15,079 nucleotides of DNA from contig JBBITI010000063.1 in the NCBI GenBank assembly GCA_037440885.1, positions 1 to 15,079 on the forward strand, given 5' to 3'. Below the pieces are notes generated by a model, which did no database searches, was not told the DNA's origin, and saw nothing but the letters and a program-made list of their open reading frames with translations. Shown here in pieces: positions 6,704-13,071 of this stretch. Numbering within the stretch: the first letter of the stretch is position 1; the number at the start of each line of letters is the position of its first letter. The position numbers were made by a program, and so were the translations under genes. Source of the stretch: JBBITI01 sp037440885 (GTDB lineage: Bacteria; Chloroflexota; Dehalococcoidia; Dehalococcoidales; UBA2162).

Positions 6704-7996
6704 TTGAGAGAAGTAGTTGTCGTTAGTGGTGCCCGGACGGCAGTTGGAAATTTCGGCGGAACGATCAAGGACATTCCGGTAGTACAACTCGGTGCCCTGG
6801 TTATCAGGGAAGCCCTGAAAAAAGCCGGCCTGCGCCCCCAGGTCAGCGGTGAACTGGCAGCAGTCGGCCCGGACGCTTTGAAGGATGCCGGAGTTACCGA
6901 ATTGGAGAAGAAAAACGGGAAATGGGAGGAATCCCTGAAACCGGTCAACGTCGATGAAGTGATCATGGGTAATGTCCTCCAGGGTGGCCAGGGGCAAAAT
7001 AGCGCCCGGCAGGCGACCATCTACGGTGGAATGCCCAAAGAAACCAACGCTTTTACGGTAAACAAAGTCTGTGCTTCCGGGCTTAAATCGATCGCTCTCG
7101 GAGCACAGTCGATTGCCATGGGTGAAGCTGAAGTGGTGATCGCCGGTGGTATGGAAAGTATGAGCAGCGCTCCATATATCCTGCCGAAAGCCCGCTGGGG
7201 TTACCGGATGGACATCAGTACCAAAGGCGATCTGTATGACCTGATGGTCTACGACGGCCTCTGGGAAATATTCTACGGATACCACATGGGCAACACTGCC
7301 GAGAACATCGCTAAAAAATATAGCATCACCCGCCAGGAACAGGATGAAGTCGGAGCGATGAGTCATCAACGTGCCCGGGCAGCTATTCAAGCCGGGCTGT
7401 TCAAAGAAGAGATCGTCCCGGTCGTTATCCCGCAGCGGGGCGGCGATCCGATTGTTTTCGATACTGATGAAAGGCCTATGGATACCAGTGTGGAAAAGAT
7501 GGCCAAGTTGCGACCGGCATTCAGTGCTGACGGCACGGTTACCGCCGGAAATGCTTCTGGTATCAACGATGCCGCGGCTGCGGTGGTGCTGATGAGCCGT
7601 GAAATGGCCAACAAACTGGGACTCAAGCCTTTCGTAAGCATCGTTTCGGCTGCTTCCGGCGGTGTCGATCCGGCATACATGGGACTTGGCCCGGTGCCGG
7701 CAGTACGGAAAGCCTTGAAAAAAGCGAATCTCACTGTCAAAGATATCGATACTATCGAATTGAATGAAGCCTTCGCCTCCCAGACGATCGCCTGCAACCG
7801 CGAACTCGGTTTTACCTGGGACAAGACCAACACACTCGGCGGCGGTATCTCGATCGGTCACCCTATCGGTTGTACCGGCGCCCGGCTGATGGTCACTGCC
7901 ATGTACGATATGAAGCGGCGTAACCTGCGGCGTGGTTTACTGACCATGTGCATCGGCGGCGGTCAGGGTATGGCCATGGTCATTGAAAGGAAATAA
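6704..7996 (+). CDS. Acetyl-CoA acetyltransferase (thiolase) with an N-domain insertion
   Basis: This 430-aa cytoplasmic thiolase makes or cleaves acetoacetyl-CoA or longer 3-ketoacyl-CoA. The start REVVVVSGARTAVGNFGG is typical. The nucleophile is Cys123 (VCASGLKS), the catalytic His is His386 (GHPIGCTGA), and the second Cys is Cys416 (MCIGGGQGMA). All are present, so it should be active. In most biosynthetic thiolases the nucleophile is near residue 89. Here about 34 extra residues (about 46-79, SGELAAVGPDALKDAG and on) precede VDEVIMGNVLQGGQGQNSAR, which accounts for the length over the usual 390. I recall similar insertions in thiolases of anaerobes that degrade aromatics or fatty acids, but this is from memory. 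TTG at 6704 is preferred over TTG at 6701 because AGGAGG (6693-6698) then has a 5-bp spacing. Degradative versus biosynthetic use cannot be settled from sequence. Confidence 0.93.
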   Translation: MREVVVVSGARTAVGNFGGTIKDIPVVQLGALVIREALKKAGLRPQVSGELAAVGPDALKDAGVTELEKKNGKWEESLKPVNVDEVIMGNVLQGGQGQNSARQATIYGGMPKETNAFTVNKVCASGLKSIALGAQSIAMGEAEVVIAGGMESMSSAPYILPKARWGYRMDISTKGDLYDLMVYDGLWEIFYGYHMGNTAENIAKKYSITRQEQDEVGAMSHQRARAAIQAGLFKEEIVPVVIPQRGGDPIVFDTDERPMDTSVEKMAKLRPAFSADGTVTAGNASGINDAAAAVVLMSREMANKLGLKPFVSIVSAASGGVDPAYMGLGPVPAVRKALKKANLTVKDIDTIELNEAFASQTIACNRELGFTWDKTNTLGGGISIGHPIGCTGARLMVTAMYDMKRRNLRRGLLTMCIGGGQGMAMVIERK

Positions 7997-8009
7997 TAAC
8001 CGGTACTGG

Positions 8010-8050
8010 AACAAAACAGAGAGAGGCTCTGTTCCTCTCTCTGTTTTGTT
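8010..8050. terminator. Perfect 17-bp-stem hairpin ending the thiolase gene
   Basis: AACAAAACAGAGAGAGG (8010-8026) pairs perfectly with 8034-8050 around a 7-base loop. It begins 13 bp after the thiolase stop and finishes in TTTTGTT, so it is a good terminator. Its last two bases are part of the stop codon of the small minus-strand gene, so it probably serves both convergent genes. Confidence 0.9.
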
Positions 8051-8213
8051 AATAGGCACCCACTGGCCTGGCATTGTGCAGTTCCGGTTCTTTGCTCTCA
8101 CTTTGATCGGTTGCTACATGCACCCAACCGCCCTTCTCGCTGGGTTTAAACACTATATCCTTCATGCAAAAAATACATTTCTTGATTCCTTCTGTTTTTT
8201 TGGGCATCGGCAT
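8049..8213 (-). CDS. 54-aa CxxC protein, possible single zinc-ribbon knuckle
   Basis: This is a small, basic N-terminal protein beginning MPMPKKTEGIKKCIFCMKDI. Cys13 and Cys16 form a CxxC knuckle. His32 in GGWVH and His46 could complete a metal site, but only one Cys pair is visible. The frame is open upstream to 8255. The ATG at 8213 is chosen because AGGAGG lies at the ideal distance before it on the minus strand. The promoter at 8312-8340 would give a leader of about 90 nt. The stop codon TAA touches the thiolase terminator, so the two genes converge end to end. Similar short CxxC proteins with a KPSEKGGWVH-like part are familiar as hypothetical proteins, but I know no function. Metal or nucleic-acid binding is inference. 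Confidence 0.7.
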   Translation of the reverse strand: MPMPKKTEGIKKCIFCMKDIVFKPSEKGGWVHVATDQSESKEPELHNARPVGAY

Positions 8214-8263
8214 TTTCGTCCTCCTGAAAATCATTGGCTCACCGGAAATCAACAATCTCGCAG

Positions 8264-8288
8264 GCGCTCGATATTGCGAGCGCTTTTT
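8264..8288 (+). terminator. GC-rich hairpin with T-run in a gene-free stretch
   Basis: GCGCTCG (8264-8270) pairs with CGAGCGC (8277-8283) around atattg, and TTTTT follows on the plus strand (8284-8288). As a plus-strand terminator it would back up the thiolase hairpin. On the minus strand it lies in the leader of the CxxC gene without a T-run. An alternative pairing of CTCGCA (8257-8262) with TGCGAG (8275-8280) would exclude it. Confidence 0.55.
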
Positions 8289-8311
8289 AGCTGAATTGTC
8301 CCGGTGCTAAA

Positions 8312-8340
8312 ATGATATAACCAGATTGGCAAACCGTCAA
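8312..8340 (-). promoter_or_regulatory. Promoter of the small CxxC gene
   Basis: Read on the minus strand, TTGACG (8340-8335), a 17-bp spacer and TATCAT (8317-8312) each match five of six consensus bases. The predicted leader runs from about 8305 to 8214 and contains the hairpin at 8264-8283. Confidence 0.6.
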
Positions 8341-8347
8341 TCTGGTT
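8319..8347. repeat. 10-bp inverted repeat over the CxxC gene promoter
   Basis: AACCAGATTG (8319-8328) and CAATCTGGTT (8338-8347) are perfectly complementary around a 9-base loop. The element covers the -35 box of the minus-strand promoter, so it may be an operator. It could also be a weak terminator, but the tail after it (tcgtgttctg) is only moderately T-rich. Confidence 0.45.
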
Positions 8348-8440
8348 TCGTGTTCTGTAAGGTTATGACAGGTTTTTTACCAGGGGATTTTATATCCAAT
8401 TCGCGGGACTAACGATGTATCTGTTTGGGCACCTTGAGTC

Positions 8441-8469
8441 TTGCCAGGTTCATGAAGAAAATATAGAAT
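8441..8469 (+). promoter_or_regulatory. Promoter of the cupin gene
   Basis: TTGCCA (8441-8446), a 17-bp spacer and TAGAAT (8464-8469) each match five of six consensus bases. The transcript would start about 22 nt before the ATG at 8499. The region from 8290 to 8440 holds no gene. Confidence 0.6.
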
Positions 8470-8498
8470 ACCCCTGATCAATTATCAAGGATCGAATT

Positions 8499-8951
8499 AT
8501 GTTTGAGAAAAAATATGCCAGGCATATTATGCCTGCCCCGATTATGAAAGTGCCTCCCGAAGACGGCGCAAACACCAACGGGTATAAATATCTATCTGTC
8601 TTCGCTCATAAAGGCGAGTTGCATGCCAACCATACCCTCGGCTTTCACTACATGACCGAGCCTTACGAGGATGTTTATCCGCATACTCATCAAGGCAGTG
8701 AAATACTTTGTTTTGTCGGCGGCAATCCCGAGAATATCAGCGATTTCGATGCAGAGATCGAGATCATACTTGGGGAGGAAAACGAGGCATATACCATCAC
8801 TACCCCGTCAGTTGTCTCCATCCCCGGAGGACTGGTACACGGACCTTTAAGGTTCAAGCGGGTGACCAGGCCGGTCTTTTTCATAGAAGTGACCCTTGTC
8901 CCCGAAGGAAGGTATGACATCACTCCCGAAGGGCAGTACGATACACCCTGA
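8499..8951 (+). CDS. Single-domain cupin protein
   Basis: This is a 150-aa protein with one small beta-barrel domain. Cupin motif 1 is complete, with His62, His64 and Glu68 in PHTHQGSEILCFVGG. Motif 2 is IPGGLVHGP with His114. These four residues are the usual metal ligands, so a mononuclear metal site is expected. The usual Asn at the end of motif 2 is absent, which is common. The N-terminal 40 residues are an extension, and the C-terminus is short and acidic. Cupins catalyse dioxygenase, isomerase or binding functions that cannot be told apart here. The ATG has aagga 7 bp upstream. The gene stands alone with its own promoter, converging on the acyl-CoA dehydrogenase operon. Substrate and pathway are unknown. 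Confidence 0.85.
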   Translation: MFEKKYARHIMPAPIMKVPPEDGANTNGYKYLSVFAHKGELHANHTLGFHYMTEPYEDVYPHTHQGSEILCFVGGNPENISDFDAEIEIILGEENEAYTITTPSVVSIPGGLVHGPLRFKRVTRPVFFIEVTLVPEGRYDITPEGQYDTP

Positions 8952-8970
8952 TAGTATTCGCGAACGACAG

Positions 8971-8990
8971 ACCGGGAGCGCTCCGGTTTT
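8971..8990 (+). terminator. Weak terminator after the cupin gene
   Basis: ACCGG (8971-8975) pairs with CCGGT (8983-8987) around a 7-base loop, with TTTT at the end. The stem is short, so this is only a possible terminator. No convincing hairpin was found for the dehydrogenase operon that ends at 9096 on the other strand. Confidence 0.35.
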
Positions 8991-9095
8991 GAGTGTCCGG
9001 GTTACGTGATCGTATCAACACACTACACAACAGAAAAGAGGAGACACACACTATCATCTCGCCTTTTTATAAATTATGGTCTGTCCATATCGAGG

Positions 9096-10295
9096 CTACT
9101 TGAGTTGCTTGCTGGAGAAACCGAGTAAACGACGGGCCACGATGAGGGTGTTGATCTGGCCGGTGCCTTCAAAAATATCGTTTATCTTGCCGTCGCGCAT
9201 CCATTTTTCCAGCATGTTCTTCCGTGAATAACCGAGCGGTCCCATGATCTCGACGCATTTCTGGGTGACGTAGGTGACCACCCTGCCCGCTTTGGCTTTG
9301 CTCATCGAAGCTTCCATGTTATTGGGCTGCTTTTGGCTGGCGAGCCAGGCAGCGCGCAAGGCCAGCATCCGGGCGGCTTTGATGCCGGCTTCCATCTCCA
9401 TCACGTCACGTTCAAGGGAGGTGAGTTTATTTCGCGGCGTGCCGTAGCGAATCTTGATGCCTTCCTTCTCAAGGACTTCTTTCAGGAAATCAAGTGATGC
9501 CCGGGCGATACCGACTGCCTGCATGGCCACGCCGGGTCGGCTGCTGTCGAAGGTTGCCATTGCCCGGCGAAAACCGGCTGAACTGGCGGCATCGATCTTC
9601 TGCACTTCAGCACTGCCCAAAATATTCTCTTTGGAAATACGGCAATCTTCAAAGACGATGGTACAGGTATCGCTGGCATGAAGTCCCATCTTGTTTTCCA
9701 CTTTTTCAAGTTTCATGCCCGGAGTCCCGGCTTCGACGACAAAAGGTTTCATACCGGCGCGACCGGCAGACTTATCGACGGTCGCCCAGACGACGATCAG
9801 ACCGCCGGATTCCATGGCTCTTTTGCCGTTGGTAACGAAAATCTTCTCTCCGTTCAGTACCCAGTGATCGCCGTCCCGAACGGCGGTGGTGCTGATGGCG
9901 GAAGTGTCGGAACCGGCGCCGGGTTCGGTCATAGCCATGGCGCCCCAGCGCGGCGGGCCGTCTTCGTAACGTTTCAAGAAGTGTTTGATTTGCTCCGGGG
10001 TACCTGAAGCCATGATCGCCGCCCCACCCAATCCCGACCCCGGACTGCACATACCGAGGCCGACATCACCCCAGCTACCTTCCTCGGAAACCAGGAGCCC
10101 GACCGGTCCAGCCAGACCCATAACGGTGCTGCCCGCAGCTTTCCGGCGTTCCCAACGCCATTTATTCAATTCAACCGGGTCTTCATGTTCGTGTTCGTCA
10201 TAATATTGGGATATTGGACGGATTCTTTCCACCGCTTCTTTATGAGCCGAATTAATCGCAGCAATATCTGCTTCGGTAAGACTAAAGTCAATCAT
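9096..10295 (-). CDS. Acyl-CoA dehydrogenase with intact catalytic Glu
   Basis: This 399-aa cytoplasmic FAD enzyme oxidises acyl-CoA to enoyl-CoA and passes electrons to an electron-transfer flavoprotein. The N-terminal helical domain (about 1-115) is followed by the middle beta domain with the FAD/substrate segment AMTEPGAGSDTSAIST and later DGDHWVLNGEKIFVTNG. The C-terminal domain ends with IFEGTGQINTLIVARRLLG, where Glu376 is the expected catalytic base. Length and motif order are normal. The start has a good ribosome site (gggaga on the minus strand). It lies 62 bp downstream of a second dehydrogenase on the same strand, with a REP-like element between. The two may be co-transcribed and act on different substrates or as a pair. 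Chain-length preference cannot be read from the sequence. Confidence 0.95.
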   Translation of the reverse strand: MIDFSLTEADIAAINSAHKEAVERIRPISQYYDEHEHEDPVELNKWRWERRKAAGSTVMGLAGPVGLLVSEEGSWGDVGLGMCSPGSGLGGAAIMASGTPEQIKHFLKRYEDGPPRWGAMAMTEPGAGSDTSAISTTAVRDGDHWVLNGEKIFVTNGKRAMESGGLIVVWATVDKSAGRAGMKPFVVEAGTPGMKLEKVENKMGLHASDTCTIVFEDCRISKENILGSAEVQKIDAASSAGFRRAMATFDSSRPGVAMQAVGIARASLDFLKEVLEKEGIKIRYGTPRNKLTSLERDVMEMEAGIKAARMLALRAAWLASQKQPNNMEASMSKAKAGRVVTYVTQKCVEIMGPLGYSRKNMLEKWMRDGKINDIFEGTGQINTLIVARRLLGFSSKQLK

Positions 10296-10311
10296 ATTTA
10301 TCTCCCTTGAA

Positions 10312-10338
10312 CGTCATTCCCGCAAAAGTGGGAATCCG
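10312..10338. repeat. REP-like 27-bp palindromic element
   Basis: The text cgtcattcccgc, aaaa, gtgggaatccg contains an 8-bp stem (10316-10323 with 10328-10335, one G-T pair) around an AAAA loop. It matches the widely dispersed CGTCATTCCCGC..GCGGGAATCC class of small bacterial repeats. It lies in the 62-bp gap between the two dehydrogenases and just before the downstream ribosome site. It could affect mRNA stability or differential expression. Confidence 0.65.
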
Positions 10339-10357
10339 TTCGTGTTCCGGGTGTAGC

Positions 10358-11452
10358 TTATACCATCGCCATGCCATCGAACATAGCAAAACCGCGGGCG
10401 TTACGCAGCCAGAGCTCGACCGGGTGTTCCCGGACATAGCCGTGACCACCCAGGATCTGGACGGCGCGGTCGGTGACCATGAGCGACATATCGTCGGCAT
10501 AGGTCTTGACCAGCGAAACTTCCTTCAGGGCATCTTCTTTCCGGTCCAGTTTCCAGGCAGCTTCCCAGTTCATAAAACGGGTAGCGTCGATCTCGATTGC
10601 CATTTCGGCCAGCATGAAAGCAATAGCTTGCCGGGAAGCGATCGGCTCGCCGAAGGCGATACGGGTTTTGGCATAATCGCGGGCATATTCGAAAGCCGCC
10701 TTAGCCACACCGACCGCCATCGCGGTGAGAGCGACCCGCGACCGATTCAGCAAACGGGTGAAATCACAACCAGCCTCACCGCCCAAACGGTTGGCGGCCG
10801 GAATAACGCAGTTGTCGAAAGTAATTTCATAGGTGGGCAGGGCTTTAATGCCCATGTTCTTTTCCCGTTCGTTCAGGGCAAAACCGGCGGTCCCTTTGTC
10901 CACCAGGAAAGCCTGGGGCTTTCCGTTTTCACTGGCATAAACCAGGAACGGATCGGCCTCGTTTGCCAGGGGAACGAAGCATTTTTTCCCATTGATCACG
11001 TAGTCACCGTTGCGCCGTGCTGCCGTCGTCTTCAATTCAAATGGATCGCAATTCAAGACCGGTTCGAGCAGGGCCGCGGTACCGGTAGCGTATTTCGATT
11101 GGCAAAAGCTGGCGAGATAGCGGGTTTGCTGCTCCAGGGTGCCCGTTTCGACAAGGGGAATCACTGTCAGGTTAGGGGCAAGTATTTTCATGGTCATCGC
11201 AAGATCGCCCCAGGCTAACTCCTCGGCGATCAGAGCGCCGGTGACCGCTGAACCTTCCTCACCAAGCCCGCCGTGTTCCGTCGGGATACAACTGGAGATG
11301 AATCCCATATCCCACGCAGTATTGACGATATTGTCCGGGATCTGGCCGCTTTCGTCAGCCTGGCGGTAAAATTTACGGATCTCGTCGGTGGCAAATTGTT
11401 TTACCAGATTGACCATCATCTGCTGGTCTTCACTGGGACTGAAAGAGATCAT
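10358..11452 (-). CDS. Acyl-CoA dehydrogenase-family protein with altered active site and short C-terminus
   Basis: This 364-aa member of the acyl-CoA dehydrogenase superfamily has a normal N-terminal helical domain (from SFSPSEDQQMMVNLV) and middle domain (NGDYVINGKKCF). The C-terminal helices contain DYAKTRIAFGEPIASRQAIA and ILGGHGYVREHPVELWLRN. At the catalytic position the usual F-E-G-T is F-D-G-M (Asp359), and the protein ends five residues later instead of about twenty. The alternative Glu used by isovaleryl-CoA-type enzymes also seems absent (the segment reads NRSRVALTA). Asp could act as a weak base, or the protein may have another role such as binding or assisting the downstream dehydrogenase. 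The end is a clean TAA with no broken frame after it. aggaga precedes the ATG. It is first in the operon, divergent from the luxE-like gene. Confidence 0.9.
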   Translation of the reverse strand: MISFSPSEDQQMMVNLVKQFATDEIRKFYRQADESGQIPDNIVNTAWDMGFISSCIPTEHGGLGEEGSAVTGALIAEELAWGDLAMTMKILAPNLTVIPLVETGTLEQQTRYLASFCQSKYATGTAALLEPVLNCDPFELKTTAARRNGDYVINGKKCFVPLANEADPFLVYASENGKPQAFLVDKGTAGFALNEREKNMGIKALPTYEITFDNCVIPAANRLGGEAGCDFTRLLNRSRVALTAMAVGVAKAAFEYARDYAKTRIAFGEPIASRQAIAFMLAEMAIEIDATRFMNWEAAWKLDRKEDALKEVSLVKTYADDMSLMVTDRAVQILGGHGYVREHPVELWLRNARGFAMFDGMAMV

Positions 11453-11494
11453 GCGAAGTCTCCTGTCAGGAATATTAATTTAATGTAACAATGT

Positions 11495-11524
11495 AATTTA
11501 TCACCACCAAGAACTGACGGTCAA
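11495..11524 (-). promoter_or_regulatory. Promoter of the acyl-CoA dehydrogenase operon
   Basis: Read on the minus strand, TTGACC (11524-11519) and TAAATT (11500-11495) are separated by 18 bp, with a leader of about 36 nt before the ATG at 11452. The -35 box overlaps one copy of the TGACGGTC repeat. Confidence 0.45.
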
Positions 11525-11547
11525 GAATTAGTCTGATGTGACGGTCG
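11515..11547. promoter_or_regulatory. Repeated TGACGGTC motif between divergent operons
   Basis: TGACGGTCA (11515-11523) is a perfect palindrome around one G. A second copy, TGACGGTCG (11539-11547), follows 24 bp later. Both lie between the dehydrogenase and luxE promoters. This is the arrangement expected for a shared regulator, but I cannot assign one. Confidence 0.35.
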
Positions 11548-11613
11548 GAGAAGAACGGTTAAAATGTTCTTAGGATTCCTGTAATGTAATAAAAGTCCTG
11601 TGTTGCACCGGGG

Positions 11614-11640
11614 TTGACATGGTTGATAATATTATATTAA
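11614..11640 (+). promoter_or_regulatory. Possible promoter of the luxE-luxC pair
   Basis: A perfect TTGACA (11614-11619) is followed by AT-rich DNA. The best -10 is TATTAA (11635-11640) at a short 15-bp spacing. The -35 is convincing, but the exact -10 is not. Confidence 0.4.
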
Positions 11641-11661
11641 GCACCGAATTGTTCACGGGAG

Positions 11662-13068
11662 ATGCGGTTGGTTAACGAAGCCGGGAAATCAAAACTGATC
11701 CGTGAAGAATTGATACGGACCGCACGGGAATGGGCTTCCCGGAAACCAAGCGCAATGGCGCAGGCTCGGGATTTGCGTCGGGAAGCTGTCCGGTTGAACC
11801 ATTTCTATTATTTTCACAATATCCCGGCTTACCGCAAACTGGCGGCAGACGAGAAAATCGGCGATATAGCCGATATGGAAACGATCAAACGAAAGCTTAC
11901 TTTTTCCGACGGTATTTATAAAAGCTACCAGCAATACTGGTTGGATAAAAATGACTATGTATCGATGAACCACTGGTTATCCGGGATTTTTCACCGGAAA
12001 ATTGATGTTGATACAACCGGCATTTCCTCGATCGATGATTGGGCAAACTGCCTGGAGACGGCTGGAATCAAGCTGGTCTTTAGTTCAGGTACCTCTCTGG
12101 CTTTTTCTTTTGTCCCCCGTGAATCGAGCGAGTGGATCACAGCGAAAAATGCCAGCATCACTTGCCTGGCGCCGCTCCTGGCGTCACGGGTCACCTCGCC
12201 TGCAGTCCGCATAGCGTTGAAAATGGTCTCTCCGGAATCGTTGATCAAATCGGTCGCCGGCATCAGCTTGAAAGATTTTGATGCGGTGTTTCTGGGATTC
12301 CGCTGGGGGCGGATGGGGAACCAGGCGCTGTTGCAGGAACTGGCTCCGTTGTTTCCCGCCTGCACCTATCTGTATGATCTGGATGCTACCGCTTCCGCAC
12401 TACGGGAGTTGGTCCGCGGTACCGGCAAGCCCGAGAATCAGGAGAAAGTAGCACGGCTTCAAGAGGAGGTTGCCGGGTCGAAGAAAGAACGCAATTACCT
12501 CCGGGTTGTTGATAGACTCCGGCATTCTGCCAGCAACAACCGGAAGGTATTTATCTTCGGCGCTCCCTACCAGTTTAAAGAACTCTGTGAGACGATCACC
12601 ACCGGGGGGAAACCAGTTTCCCTGAAGAAAGGCAGCCTGGCCCTTTTCGGTGGCGGTTGGAAATCTTTCAGCGGCGCATCAGTGGAACGAGAGCAGTTGA
12701 TAACCGGTATCACCTCGTCCCTGAACCTTCCTCCGGAAATGGTGCTTGAGGGCTATTCTATGACCGAGATCAGTGTCCTGATGCTGCGTTGCCACTACGG
12801 TCGTTTTCATATACCACCGTTGATCGAACCGGTCGTCTATAATGAGGAACTGGAACCGCAGGTTGGCAGAGACTTGCGGGGCAGGTTTGGTTTCCTGGAT
12901 ACCCTGGCGGTATCCCATCCCGGGTTTGTCATCAGCGGCGACTACGTGCATCTCGTTGATTCGGAGTGCCGGTGCGGGTTAATCGGGCCGGCAATCATGG
13001 AAATCAGCCGCGCCACCGGTCAAGAAACCAAAGGTTGCGGCGGCATTATGGGTTCGTTGCGGGCATAA
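11662..13068 (+). CDS. luxE: LuxE-like acyl-protein synthetase (fatty-acid-activating)
   Basis: This 468-aa adenylate-forming protein belongs to the LuxE family. LuxE activates a fatty acid with ATP to acyl-AMP, carries the acyl group on a Cys, and hands it to the LuxC reductase. The ATP-binding motif VFSSGTS lies at residues 139-145. The family C-terminus is clear: HIPPLIEPVVYNEELEP, then GFLDTLAVSHPGF (about 410-422), SGDYVHLVDSECRCG, and KGCGGIMGS with Lys457 and Cys459. Cys459 is a candidate acyl carrier, which is inference. It is about 100 residues longer than luminous-bacteria LuxE, with an extended N-terminus. The ATG at 11662 has ggag directly against it. The in-frame TTG at 11668 has better spacing (6 bp) and may be the true start. 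It lies 3 bp before the luxC-like gene, so the pair is coupled. No luciferase genes are near. Confidence 0.85.
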   Translation: MRLVNEAGKSKLIREELIRTAREWASRKPSAMAQARDLRREAVRLNHFYYFHNIPAYRKLAADEKIGDIADMETIKRKLTFSDGIYKSYQQYWLDKNDYVSMNHWLSGIFHRKIDVDTTGISSIDDWANCLETAGIKLVFSSGTSLAFSFVPRESSEWITAKNASITCLAPLLASRVTSPAVRIALKMVSPESLIKSVAGISLKDFDAVFLGFRWGRMGNQALLQELAPLFPACTYLYDLDATASALRELVRGTGKPENQEKVARLQEEVAGSKKERNYLRVVDRLRHSASNNRKVFIFGAPYQFKELCETITTGGKPVSLKKGSLALFGGGWKSFSGASVEREQLITGITSSLNLPPEMVLEGYSMTEISVLMLRCHYGRFHIPPLIEPVVYNEELEPQVGRDLRGRFGFLDTLAVSHPGFVISGDYVHLVDSECRCGLIGPAIMEISRATGQETKGCGGIMGSLRA

Positions 13069-13071
13069 AAT

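Noticed and set aside
6572..7861. Long open frame of over 400 codons on the minus strand opposite the thiolase
   Set aside because: It is exactly antisense to a clear thiolase with all catalytic residues. Its translation is His/Phe/Arg-rich without domains, so it is a codon-bias shadow.
7983..8294. 103-codon plus-strand frame after the thiolase
   Set aside because: It runs through the terminator hairpin and over the better-supported minus-strand CxxC gene, and its sequence is not protein-like.
9010..9080. Possible terminator for the dehydrogenase operon near the T-rich stretch at 9063-9067
   Set aside because: The best pairing (aggaga with tctcgcct) needs bulges and is on the wrong side for a U-tract.
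10307..11218. 303-codon plus-strand frame opposite the second dehydrogenase
   Set aside because: It is antisense to a recognised dehydrogenase, has no ribosome site and no family-like sequence, and begins inside the REP-like element.
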